From the NCBI GenBank assembly GCA_025363505.1, contig JANYDV010000257.1:1-13376 (forward strand): 13,376 bases of DNA, read 5' to 3'. Source of the stretch: Bacteroidota bacterium. GTDB lineage: Bacteria; Bacteroidota; Ignavibacteria; Palsa-1295. The position numbers and the translations under genes are program-made. The notes beneath the pieces are model-generated. The model was not told the DNA's origin, made no database searches, and worked only from the letters and a program-made list of their open reading frames with translations. Positions 1 to 8,300 of this stretch are shown here, one piece after another (within the stretch, counting starts at the first letter, position 1; the number at the start of each line of letters is the position of its first letter).

Positions 1-1444
1 CCGCCGTTAATGCAATCACGTCGGGCTTGCCAAGTTGCTCAGATTCTGACTTGGTTAAAAAGAAATCGGCAATGCAAAGTCGTTGTCCGGTGCTCTGTCG
101 CGGGAAAGAAAATCGTTTGTATTCAACCAGCACAGATAGATTAGTCGACTGTTTGGTATCCCATTTCGAAAGTACATCATCAGTTGAAATTTTTGAAGGC
201 TTTAAAATCACCACATCATTACCTTCACTATAGCATGGAAAATATCCATAGACAGCTTTGGGCTTGAGAATGTGTTGTTGTTTGCAAAGAAGTTTTAATT
301 CATTCAGTTTAGGTCTGGCGATCTCTTCAATCTGTTTTTTATGCTCTTCAATGCTTTTCTTTCCGCGTTTGAGTTGCCATTGACCTCGAAAGAGTGCAAC
401 TTCATTTATATATTCCCACACTTTATCGAGTATCCATAAATCTCGTATTTCAACACCCCAAAATGGTGGTGTCGGCACTGAGGTCAACCTCGTGACCGCA
501 TTGACTTGTTGCGTTGCTTGGTTTGGCTTAATATTCTGTGTGCCTGAAAGCCATGGCAGGTCGAGCTTTGCGAGCACCATCTTCGATTCTTCGCCAGTGG
601 CGTTGTCAAGTTCTATCTCTAGCTCGTCTTCGGTATTGATCACAACACTTTCCATTGATCTTATTAATTCCGCTTGCTCGGCGGCAGCATTCGGATTTTT
701 AAGATACTCCATAAACCGAAGTCCGTCGAATGCATCTTGTGCAAACGAGAGCTGTCCATCATAAACAGCTTTCAGATCTTGCTCTACAAATTTTCTCGTC
801 AGAGCGGCGCCACCAAGCACCACGGGAACTGCGATACCTCTGCCCTTCATGACTTCGAGATTTTCTTTCATGATCGCTGTCGATTTCACGAGCAAACCTG
901 ACATACCAATCGCATCAGCTTCACGAATTCTATATTCTTCGAGCATCTGTTCGAGCGGAACTTTGATACCGAGATTATAAACGGTATAGCCGTTATTTGT
1001 CAGAATAATATCAACGAGATTTTTACCGATGTCATGAACATCACCTTTAACAGTGGCAAGTACCATCCTGCCTTTCGAATTATCTCCCTCGCTCTTTTCC
1101 ATAAACGGCTCGAGATAACGCACTGCGGCTTTCATTGTCTCGGCTGATTGCAAAACAAATGGTAGTTGCATTTCACCGGAGCCGAAGAGCACGCCGACTA
1201 CTTTCATACCACCAAGCAAATGGATATTGATAATATCGAGCGCAGAATAGATGCGTAATGCTTCGGCAAGATCGCTATCAAGCCCAATCTTATCACCATC
1301 AATAATCCGCTGCTTCAGACGTTCTTCGATCGAGAGATTTGCATAGCCGGAAGCTTCCTTCTTAATAGATTTTGCGTCGGCGTAATGCGACATAAACTCC
1401 GTAAGTGGATCGTAGATGAGACGTTGTTCTTGATTGTCCGACAT
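1..1444 (-). CDS. metH: Methionine synthase C-terminal half (cap, cobalamin-binding and reactivation domains), partial at the window edge
   Basis: Read from ATG at 1444 down to base 1: 481 codons, still open at the edge. In cobalamin-dependent methionine synthase this half carries the B12 cofactor that shuttles a methyl group from methyl-tetrahydrofolate to homocysteine, and the domain that reactivates oxidised cobalamin with SAM. Domains in order: helical cap (about residues 35-118, ending in LFGSGEMQLP and a YLEPF segment); Rossmann B12-binding domain (about 125-250) with the DxHxxG motif D135-x-H137-x-x-G140, whose histidine is the cobalt ligand, then SGL at 182-184 and GG at 211-212; reactivation domain from about 320 (FRGQW at 352-356, YGYFPC at 399-404). 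The homocysteine- and folate-binding domains of full-length MetH (about 1,200 residues) are absent. An in-frame stop lies upstream and no other start codon intervenes, so this is a separate gene of a split enzyme. No Shine-Dalgarno is visible. A SAM-II-like leader and terminator lie directly upstream. The family assignment is firm; the location of the missing half is unknown. Confidence 0.93.
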   Translation of the reverse strand, partial: MSDNQEQRLIYDPLTEFMSHYADAKSIKKEASGYANLSIEERLKQRIIDGDKIGLDSDLAEALRIYSALDIINIHLLGGMKVVGVLFGSGEMQLPFVLQSAETMKAAVRYLEPFMEKSEGDNSKGRMVLATVKGDVHDIGKNLVDIILTNNGYTVYNLGIKVPLEQMLEEYRIREADAIGMSGLLVKSTAIMKENLEVMKGRGIAVPVVLGGAALTRKFVEQDLKAVYDGQLSFAQDAFDGLRFMEYLKNPNAAAEQAELIRSMESVVINTEDELEIELDNATGEESKMVLAKLDLPWLSGTQNIKPNQATQQVNAVTRLTSVPTPPFWGVEIRDLWILDKVWEYINEVALFRGQWQLKRGKKSIEEHKKQIEEIARPKLNELKLLCKQQHILKPKAVYGYFPCYSEGNDVVILKPSKISTDDVLSKWDTKQSTNLSVLVEYKRFSFPRQSTGQRLCIADFFLTKSESEQLGKPDVIALTA

Positions 1445-1451
1445 AATTACA

Positions 1452-1487
1452 TAAAAAAATCCCTGCGCCGAATATGCGTCAGGGATT
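1452..1487 (-). terminator. Intrinsic terminator in the metH leader (riboswitch expression platform)
   Basis: On the minus strand an inverted repeat pairs 1487-1476 (AATCCCTGACGC) with 1469-1458 (GGCGCAGGGATT): eight perfect pairs, a bulged A, then three more G-C pairs closing a short loop. Seven U follow at 1459-1453. This is a textbook Rho-independent terminator. It ends only 8 nt before the metH ATG, so it sits within the metH leader and also 117 nt or more beyond the stop of the upstream gene at 1604. Its 5' arm can pair instead with the end of the SAM-II-like aptamer, which points to attenuation of metH, although it could also simply end the upstream operon. Confidence 0.85.
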
Positions 1488-1501
1488 CCAAATGATCCTT
1501 C

Positions 1502-1558
1502 ATCGACGCTTTAGCATTTCTTTAACGTGGCTGCAAGCTATCGGTCAAAGCGCCACAC
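1502..1558 (-). promoter_or_regulatory. SAM-II riboswitch aptamer upstream of metH
   Basis: The minus strand can form an H-type pseudoknot typical of SAM-II. P1 is GUGGC (1556-1552) with GCCAC (1531-1527). The loop after the P1 5' strand holds UUUGACCG (1549-1542) and UUGCA just before the P1 3' strand. After P1 comes GUUAAAGAAAU, then the conserved GCUAAA (1515-1510). Downstream bases can pair back into the first loop, either UUGAC (1548-1544) with GUCGA (1507-1503) or GCUUU (1551-1547) with AAAGC (1512-1508). Order and spacing match the known class, which binds S-adenosylmethionine and represses methionine and SAM genes. The downstream gene is metH, as expected for the class. I matched it from memory of the consensus, not with a covariance model. 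Confidence 0.85.
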
Positions 1559-1603
1559 AATTAACAAAACGGATTCACTGCTTAGAGAGTTCGTTGTTTT
1601 GAC

Positions 1604-2323
1604 TCAGAGTCGCCAAACAAAATTAGCAACCGGCGTAAGTAATGGCAGCGTAAAATACATAAAGCCGAAGTCTGAGCTGAAGTGTTGGCTCTCAACCCGC
1701 ACGGCAAATAAAATCGCAACTTTGCTTGGTGTTGTCAGATCATGATTCCAGACTTCTGCAACAAAACGAGAATTCGGGATGCCTTTGATCGGCGTGTCAA
1801 AACCAATGCCCGCTCCCAGAGATCCGCCATAATTAAAAGCAAATTCACCATACGGTTGTACATGGACAATGGGGAAGTCATCACCAACTGCTTTATAAAA
1901 AATAAGTCCGGTATAGCGAGTCTCGTTTTGCATTTCTAAGGTTGCCACCATAAATGGATGGACATAAAAATGTTCGCTTGTCATTCTCAATAGGTTTGCT
2001 CCAACAGCAAACGACACTCCATCTTCCTCGGCAAGTGTTGCTTTGACTTGTAAAAATGCAAATTGTGATTTGAAGGCAACCGTTGGTAATATTGTTGCGC
2101 CACCGGAAATGCTGATAATATTCCCTATTCCAAAGCCCCCTTGAATAAACGCCAATTCCCAAAACCCTGCGTATCCCCCCGTAATAGCTTTTGCCGATGG
2201 CATAATAAAATGGCGGTACTCATCACGTGGTGCACCAACTGAGTCTTTTGGTTGTGCCCACGACTCAGCCCACCAGAGCGAGCAACAAAGTAATACCAAT
2301 ACTAATTGTTGACGAGTGATCAT
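1604..2323 (-). CDS. Exported outer-membrane-barrel-like protein of unknown function
   Basis: 239 codons, ATG at 2323, TGA at 1606-1604. The N-terminus has a signal peptide (hydrophobic LVLVLLCCSLWW, then likely cleavage after about residue 23 at SWAQ). The mature part contains alternating hydrophobic and polar strands, many Gly and aromatic residues, segments such as YGEFAFNYGGSLGAGIGF, and ends in hydrophobic residues with a final Leu. This suggests a small beta-barrel in the outer membrane or a periplasmic beta protein. I do not recognise a named family. The start overlaps the stop of the preceding von Willebrand A gene by 4 nt (ATGA), so the two are probably translationally coupled and may work together. 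It is the last gene of the leftward cluster before the metH leader. Confidence 0.85.
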   Translation of the reverse strand: MITRQQLVLVLLCCSLWWAESWAQPKDSVGAPRDEYRHFIMPSAKAITGGYAGFWELAFIQGGFGIGNIISISGGATILPTVAFKSQFAFLQVKATLAEEDGVSFAVGANLLRMTSEHFYVHPFMVATLEMQNETRYTGLIFYKAVGDDFPIVHVQPYGEFAFNYGGSLGAGIGFDTPIKGIPNSRFVAEVWNHDLTTPSKVAILFAVRVESQHFSSDFGFMYFTLPLLTPVANFVWRL

Positions 2324-4578
2324 AACATTCCCGATCGCTTACGTAAAAACCATTCAGTACTAAAAAGAGCAATAGCCAGTGCAAGCAAATACCATGATAC
2401 TCTTGCCTCATATTCAGTTTTTTCTTCAAGTTTTTTTGATTGAAAACTTGTAAGCGATCTGATCTCTTTCAACAGTTCGGCATCATTTTCGGGAGTAAAA
2501 AATTTACCTCCGCTACGACGGGCTATTTCACGAAGCAATTCACTACGCATTCTGGGCTCTGCAAATTCTATCGAATACTCGCCGACATTAAATCTACCGC
2601 CATCCCCTCCAATCGTTTTGCCATTTGCAACAGCTGTGCCTTTATAAATATAATCCCCTTTGGCAAGACCTTGCGGAAGCCGAAGTGCATATCTTCCGCT
2701 CGACCGGGGTTCGAGTGTGATATTCATCGGCGATGGCAATCCCGCACCGGTGATCGTAACCGAAACGATTGCATTATCAAGCGGTTGATAACTTTCATCA
2801 TATACTTGCGAAGAGAACTCAATACTTTCTCCTGCATCATAAAGTTTTTGTGTAGGCTCGATGCGCACACGTTTCCGGTCATCGTGCATCACCAGCCATC
2901 TTGTTGCGTTACCGAGCAACAGATCAAGCGCGCTTTGTGTCAATGCCGATGAATCTGCGGAATGTGAAAGTGATGCGAAGGCACGCTCCCTGCCGAATGA
3001 TGTCAATTTCCAACGCCATAAACCATAACCTGTGAATGCAATCTGACGCGACCTGCCAACCGAACGAGAAAGTATAAGCGGCTCACCGATTTTTACTCCT
3101 TGAAGAGTAGCTTCGGCAAGAACATCACTTTCCGGTTTCGGTGCAAAATGCGTTTCGGTTTTTGTGAGCGGTGCTAGACCTTCCCATTTTGGCGCAGCGG
3201 TTAGTTCTTTATCTGCACGCAATATAGGATTGTTGAGCGTTTGTACACTCACTGATGCAGAAACATTTAATTCATTATTTGATACACTCGTATTATTAAT
3301 ATTAAACGGCAAGACATCTTCTAATGCTTTGAGTTTCACAAGATCAATGGTGCGAGACGGGATAAAAAGAAGAGCATGACCTTCGGTCGCTACCATCGTT
3401 TTGACGAGAGCAATACTTTCATTTGAACTTGATGCTATCGGGAAGCCGACCAAAATTACTAAGTCAGCATCTTTAAGCGCAGCATTGGTCGGAGCACCTT
3501 CATAGAATTCTGCGCCTTGTTTTTGAATAAACGTCGAGAGACTGATCTCCTTCCTCGAACTGAAATAGTCACGTATGAACGACACATCAGAACTTGGTGC
3601 ACCTGCAAACAGGACGATCTTAAATATATTTTTTAGAACTGTCACATAGCGAATGCTAACATTATTGGTGATTGTCGCTTCGCCGGATGCAAGCGAACTG
3701 ACTCTTGCGGTTAACTTCAGAGCACCTTCTTGTTTTGGTGTAATAGTAAATGTGACCTGTTCATCATTCGAGCCTGCTTTGAGGGCAATCTGTTCCTGAC
3801 CAATTTTTTCATTCTCTGCATAGAGGCTTACCGTGACGTGTTCGCCATCATTAGCACCGGAGCTATGGATTGTAATGTCGAGCGGTTGTGCGGCTCCGAC
3901 TGTTGCAAGATCATTGGTGAATAAACTTGTAATACCCACGTCGCGATGCTCGGTCGAATCACCAATGCCTACTGTATAAATCGGAATGCCGAGACGCTCG
4001 GCGGCATATAAAGGATTAGAACCTGCTGTATAAGCACCATCACTAAAGAGAATTGCGGCGCTGATATTCTGAAGTTTTTGTTGATCTTGAACTACGGCAA
4101 AAGCCGAGGAAATATCAGTAACAGAGCCATCGGCTTTTAACGATGCAACTGCTTTTGTCAGCGGAGTATCAACAATGACAGCACCTTCAGAAAAAAATTG
4201 TACAGAAAGTTCATCCCTTGCATTTAATACGTCAGTCGGAAATACCGAAGAAATATTTTTTTTCAATAATGATATTCTATTGATCGACGTATCGGCATAT
4301 GAAGCGGGTAATAGCATCGAACGAGAGTTATCGAGGAGTATTGCAATTTTCGGCGAGCGTTCTTGGGTTTTGGTCAGTGTTAAGATCGGCTGAAATAATA
4401 TAAAAACAATAAGTGCCATTGCTGCAGTACGTAGTACGATGAGTACACGGCGGCGCAGAGGAGTCGTGCGAGGTACAGTATGGCGATAGGTCCAAATGGA
4501 AATCGCGCCGGCAATAATGACTGCCGGGATGCACATCCATAAACTACCTGCAGTAAGATGAACCGAAAAGGAATCCAA
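2320..4578 (-). CDS. Membrane-anchored von Willebrand factor A domain protein with a GATase-like middle domain
   Basis: 752 codons. The start appears to be TTG at 4578: the next upstream in-frame stop is 15 codons away with no ATG between, and the next Met (residue 15) would cut the first helix. Two N-terminal membrane helices (about 10-30 and 44-65) precede a von Willebrand A domain with a complete metal-binding MIDAS set: D83-x-S85-x-S87 in LLDNSRSM, T154, and D180 in LFSDG. A beta-sandwich segment (about 225-310) is followed by a Rossmann-like region (about 318-410) resembling the catalytically inert glutamine-amidotransferase or ThuA-like domains of this architecture. GYGLWRW (517-523) and a second beta-sandwich (about 570-665) come next, then a C-terminal helix (about 727-745) and a basic tail (RKRSG). 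The family is widespread in Bacteroidetes, Planctomycetes and relatives, and its function is generally unknown. The role is probably metal-dependent protein binding on the periplasmic side. The downstream exported protein overlaps it by 4 nt. Confidence 0.88.
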   Translation of the reverse strand: MDSFSVHLTAGSLWMCIPAVIIAGAISIWTYRHTVPRTTPLRRRVLIVLRTAAMALIVFILFQPILTLTKTQERSPKIAILLDNSRSMLLPASYADTSINRISLLKKNISSVFPTDVLNARDELSVQFFSEGAVIVDTPLTKAVASLKADGSVTDISSAFAVVQDQQKLQNISAAILFSDGAYTAGSNPLYAAERLGIPIYTVGIGDSTEHRDVGITSLFTNDLATVGAAQPLDITIHSSGANDGEHVTVSLYAENEKIGQEQIALKAGSNDEQVTFTITPKQEGALKLTARVSSLASGEATITNNVSIRYVTVLKNIFKIVLFAGAPSSDVSFIRDYFSSRKEISLSTFIQKQGAEFYEGAPTNAALKDADLVILVGFPIASSSNESIALVKTMVATEGHALLFIPSRTIDLVKLKALEDVLPFNINNTSVSNNELNVSASVSVQTLNNPILRADKELTAAPKWEGLAPLTKTETHFAPKPESDVLAEATLQGVKIGEPLILSRSVGRSRQIAFTGYGLWRWKLTSFGRERAFASLSHSADSSALTQSALDLLLGNATRWLVMHDDRKRVRIEPTQKLYDAGESIEFSSQVYDESYQPLDNAIVSVTITGAGLPSPMNITLEPRSSGRYALRLPQGLAKGDYIYKGTAVANGKTIGGDGGRFNVGEYSIEFAEPRMRSELLREIARRSGGKFFTPENDAELLKEIRSLTSFQSKKLEEKTEYEARVSWYLLALAIALFSTEWFLRKRSGML

Positions 4579-4627
4579 TGTTTGACCGAAAAATTAATAC
4601 ATTAAATAAAGCGAGCAGATATTCATA

Positions 4628-5230
4628 TTATTTTCTTGTCCACTCGTCTAACGTTGAACGTATGCTCTCTGGGCTAAGTTGCGGGCTGTCGTACATTCCT
4701 TTTTGTTGTCGTTGTCGCATTGCTTCAAAGAGACAAATCGCCGACGCCACTGACACATTTACACTTTCGACCATCCCCATCATCGGAATATAAATGAGAC
4801 CATCGGCACCGCGAGCTGCATCTTCTGAAATACCACGATGTTCATTCCCCAGTACTAACGCCGTTGGTTTAGTAAGATCATAACTAAAAACGTTAGCAGC
4901 TTTAGGTTCGATCTTCGTTGCAAGAATTTGCATTCCTTCGGAATGAAGATCTTCAAAACATTTTACAATTGATCGGTAACGAATAAATTCAAGCCACTTT
5001 AATGCACCTGATGCGGTAGTTTTATTAATTTTTGGTGGCTCTTCAATAGTATAAACCATCATCACGCGCATCACACCAATCGCATCACACGAACGAAGAA
5101 TTGCACCGATATTATAAGGGTCATGGACATTTTCGAGCACGAGCACCAAGCCGGGTTGTCGCTGCTCAAGGGTCTTTCGCAAACGTGCCGAACGTTCGTC
5201 ACTTCTGGTCCAATTTGTAAAATCAGTCAT
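4628..5230 (-). CDS. trmH: TrmH/SpoU-family RNA 2'-O-ribose methyltransferase, probably tRNA (guanosine-18)
   Basis: 200 codons from ATG at 5230. This SPOUT-fold enzyme transfers methyl from SAM to a ribose 2'-OH. The three family motifs are present: motif 1 NVHDPYNIGAILRSCDAIGV (with the catalytic Arg), motif 2 ALVLGNEHRGIS, and motif 3 IPMMGMVESVNVSVASAI, forming the trefoil knot that binds SAM. The N-terminal stretch RSARLRKTLEQRQPGLVLVLE aligns in style with E. coli TrmH (ARRQPDLTV), which favours Gm18 of tRNA as the target over the rRNA enzyme RlmB. The frame stays open to an ATG at 5317, but the extra 29 residues are unlike the family and would lie in the divergent spacer, so 5230 is the better start. 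A gap of 49 nt separates it from the von Willebrand A gene downstream. Other SpoU substrates cannot be excluded. Confidence 0.88.
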   Translation of the reverse strand: MTDFTNWTRSDERSARLRKTLEQRQPGLVLVLENVHDPYNIGAILRSCDAIGVMRVMMVYTIEEPPKINKTTASGALKWLEFIRYRSIVKCFEDLHSEGMQILATKIEPKAANVFSYDLTKPTALVLGNEHRGISEDAARGADGLIYIPMMGMVESVNVSVASAICLFEAMRQRQQKGMYDSPQLSPESIRSTLDEWTRK

Positions 5231-5365
5231 ATAGGTACTCAAAACGTACGAAAAGGATATAAGGGTTGCCCCAAATGAGTGAAAAATCATCGTTTTGGAA
5301 GCATCTTTCATAAACATACCATAGCTCTTTGATGTTAGATATTACTGCACAATTGTGCAATTATA
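5231..5365. promoter_or_regulatory. Divergent promoter region between trmH and tamB
   Basis: This 135-bp spacer separates oppositely transcribed genes, so it must hold the promoters of both blocks unless the frames begin further out. It is A+T-rich. I see no convincing -35/-10 pair. A Bacteroidetes-like TTTG element at 5328-5331 faces tamB, and a near match to TAnnTTTG (TACGTTTTG) faces trmH with poor spacing. The most regular element is the palindrome at 5346-5359. Confidence 0.5.
5346..5359. promoter_or_regulatory. Perfect 14-bp palindrome, candidate operator before tamB
   Basis: TGCACAATTGTGCA reads identically on both strands, with 6 nt between it and the GTG start of tamB. The dyad could bind a dimeric regulator or form a short hairpin over the ribosome-loading region of tamB. 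No second copy was noticed in the window, and the bound protein is unknown. The response regulator encoded in the same operon usually belongs to a class that binds direct repeats, which makes autoregulation through this site less obvious. Confidence 0.45.
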
Positions 5366-8300
5366 GTGGCAGAGAACGAACAGACCATAGCACCTCAGCC
5401 GACTCCGGCAATAATACCAACGCCCAAGAAAGGTCGTTTTTGGCGTTACGTGCGACGCACAATCGCGGTAATCCTCCTATTGCTATTGATACTCTACGGT
5501 TCGCTCCAAACTGATTATGTGCGCGGAATAATCATTTCGAAACTCACAACGCTTATTGCCGAGCAAACCAATGCAAACGTTTCGATAGGATCAATTGGCG
5601 GAAATATTTTTTCCGGTATTTCGCTCGCTGATGTCAGACTTCGTCTCAAGAATGATACGACAACGATTGTTTTTCTAAAAAATGTTTCTGTCCGTTATTC
5701 TCTGTGGCAATTTGTTTTTCGCAATCAGGTTGTTATACATACAATTGATCTTGACAAGCCAGCGATCCACTTCGTAAAGGCACTTGGTGATTCACTCTGG
5801 AATTTTGAAAAACTTACCAAACCAACAGCCCCGTCTGCTCCGTCAAAACCATTTTCGATGTTGATTGATCTTGAAGCTCTTTCGCTTAGCGGCGGATCAT
5901 TCACTGCTTACGACGCAAACGATACGACGAAAGAACGAGTATTGCCTCGTCAGATCGGCACAAAAAAACACTACATCCGATTTGGCAATCTACATCTTGA
6001 AAATCTCTCATTAAAACTCAGCGGAAAATACCAAGACGCAGAAAGACAGTTTGTCAATCTCGAGCAAATGAGTTTTGATGAAGTGAATGCTCCGCTTCGA
6101 GTACACCAACTTTCTCTCCAGGCAAGTCGTGATCATCTTGATGTTCAAGTAAAAAATCTTGCATTGATTACCGATCTAACGAATATTAAATTGGACGTTG
6201 GGATGAATCCGCTTGTCGTGCTTGATGGCAAACCATTCGACTCGTTGAGAACAACTCCGACCCATCTCAAATTGATTGCCTCGAATGTCAGCCAACAAGA
6301 ACTTGCACAATTTTTTCCTGATCTTGATTTTCTAGGGGGTCTGCCTCTACTCGAAATTGAAGCTGACGGCGAATTTGGCAAACTGGATATCAAGCGAGGC
6401 AAACTTGGTTTCGCGCAAAACAGCTCTATCAGCTTTAATGGGGAGCTGAGGAATTTGCATCAACCATCGAAGCTTTATCTGGATGTGACTCTGCAGGCAA
6501 GAAATATTTCGGATCATACTCTTCATCAGTATCTTCCGGGTTTGAAATTACAAGATTTCCGTAATTTCGGCACTGTCAATATCCCCGAACTCAAATTTAA
6601 AGGTCCGCCGGATAATTTTACTGCCGCTTTTACTATTCAGACATCAAACGGAAATATCAGTGGCAATGGTGCTATTGACTTCACGAAGCAAGAACCTATT
6701 TATTCGGCAAATCTTACTACCGAATCAATCAATCTCGCCCCGATTCTTTCCGATTCTTTGCTCAGAAGCAATCTCAACCTCCAGATCATTGCACAAGGAA
6801 AGAGTTTTGATCTAAAAAAGATGAATACCGAATACGAGATCAATGGAGTAAAAAATTCGCATATTTATGCCCTTGACATTTCGAAAATGCATTTGAAAGG
6901 GACAATAATTGACGGCGTTGTCGCTGCTGATCAAAGCGCAGTAGTATTTTCCGATGGTTCAAAAATAGATCTCGAGTATGCTTCGATTGATGTAATTACC
7001 AGCACTCATCCTTATGAAGCCAATGTCACCGCTACTGATGCACCGATAGGAAAATTTATTCCGCAATTCCCAAAAGGAAGTTCGGTGAATGCGAACGCAA
7101 CAGTTACCGGTACACTGAGCTCATTGTCTTCGATTGAAGGAAGTGTACACTCAGTAATATCAGGTCTGACTTATAAAGGGGAAGCGATTGCTCCGATCTC
7201 ATTTGGTATGACGTTACAACGAGCTGACTCTGCAAACGGACGTGCCGACATTGTGACCAGTGACATAGCCGATCTTTCACTCAAAGGTATTTATAATGTT
7301 GAAGTCCTCGGCACAGCCATCGGAGATCGTTTCGTTGGTTTGATTCATGCACTCGATCGAAACAAACCGGATTCTATTATATCGCTATTTGATACTTCGA
7401 GCTACATTCGTTCGGCGTTCGACTGCCCCGATTCACTGTCGTGCAAATATTCAATCAAGCTCAAAGATCTTCGTCCAATAGATCATTTCATCCCTGGCAT
7501 GGGCTTGCTCGTTAAAGGTACACTGAGCGGAACAATCGAAGGTTGCCCAGCAAAAATGATCGACATCTCAATGATCGGATCCTTAAAACATTTATATGTC
7601 GGCTCTACCGATTCTTCAACCTCTATCCCGACGATCGTTGCAAAAGATTTGAATCTTGATATCGCCCTCACGCATTTAACGACTCAAGGTGGCGATGTCC
7701 TCAAGGCTGTTCGGGGACACATGAATATCATTACCGACTCAGTGGTACGAATCTCCGGTCTTTCAATGGCAAAGCCCAAGATACTTACGGAGTTTTCGAG
7801 TGATAAAGCTCGATACGATTTTAGTGCCAGTATCGAAAATAAAACTCCAATCCGCTTCAAGGGCGAAGGTTCGGTAATAGGCGCGACAAAAACATTTGCC
7901 ATCGATTCATTCCGCATAGCATTTGCAAAAGGCTATGAATGGTTTAACGAGGGTCCATCAAGCATTACTATCTCGAACAATGGCTTGCTTCGCCTTGATA
8001 CCCTGACCATTATGAAGCCTGATGCCAGTATCGACCCGGGCAATCTTCACGCTCAACGTTTCAAGCTTGGGCTAGAACTCCACGGAGATTCTATCCGATA
8101 TGCGTATTTACATTCGACCCAAATACGAGTGTCCGAACTGCCGAAGATACTTTCAGCGTTCGCTGACGTATCGGGCATTCGTAATATGAATGGTAACTTA
8201 CCGAAACTTGATGTTGATCTCAGCGGGACGCTTTCACATCCTGAAATTAAAAGCGAGTTTTCGCTCCATGGTATTTCATATAATTCAGTAACTATTGATA

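Noticed and set aside
1444..1603. Cobalamin riboswitch or SAM-I (S-box) ahead of metH
   Set aside because: No B12-box and no SAM-I kink-turn or GGAGGGA-type segment is present. The UUGCAGCCAC and GCUAAA order fits SAM-II instead.
2440..2952. Open frame of 170 codons on the plus strand
   Set aside because: It lies wholly antisense inside the von Willebrand A gene, has no recognisable domain, and its amino acid make-up looks like a shadow of the real frame.
5231..5317. 29-residue N-terminal extension of TrmH from ATG at 5317
   Set aside because: The extra residues do not look like the family N-terminus and would occupy most of the divergent promoter spacer; ATG at 5230 gives the usual length.
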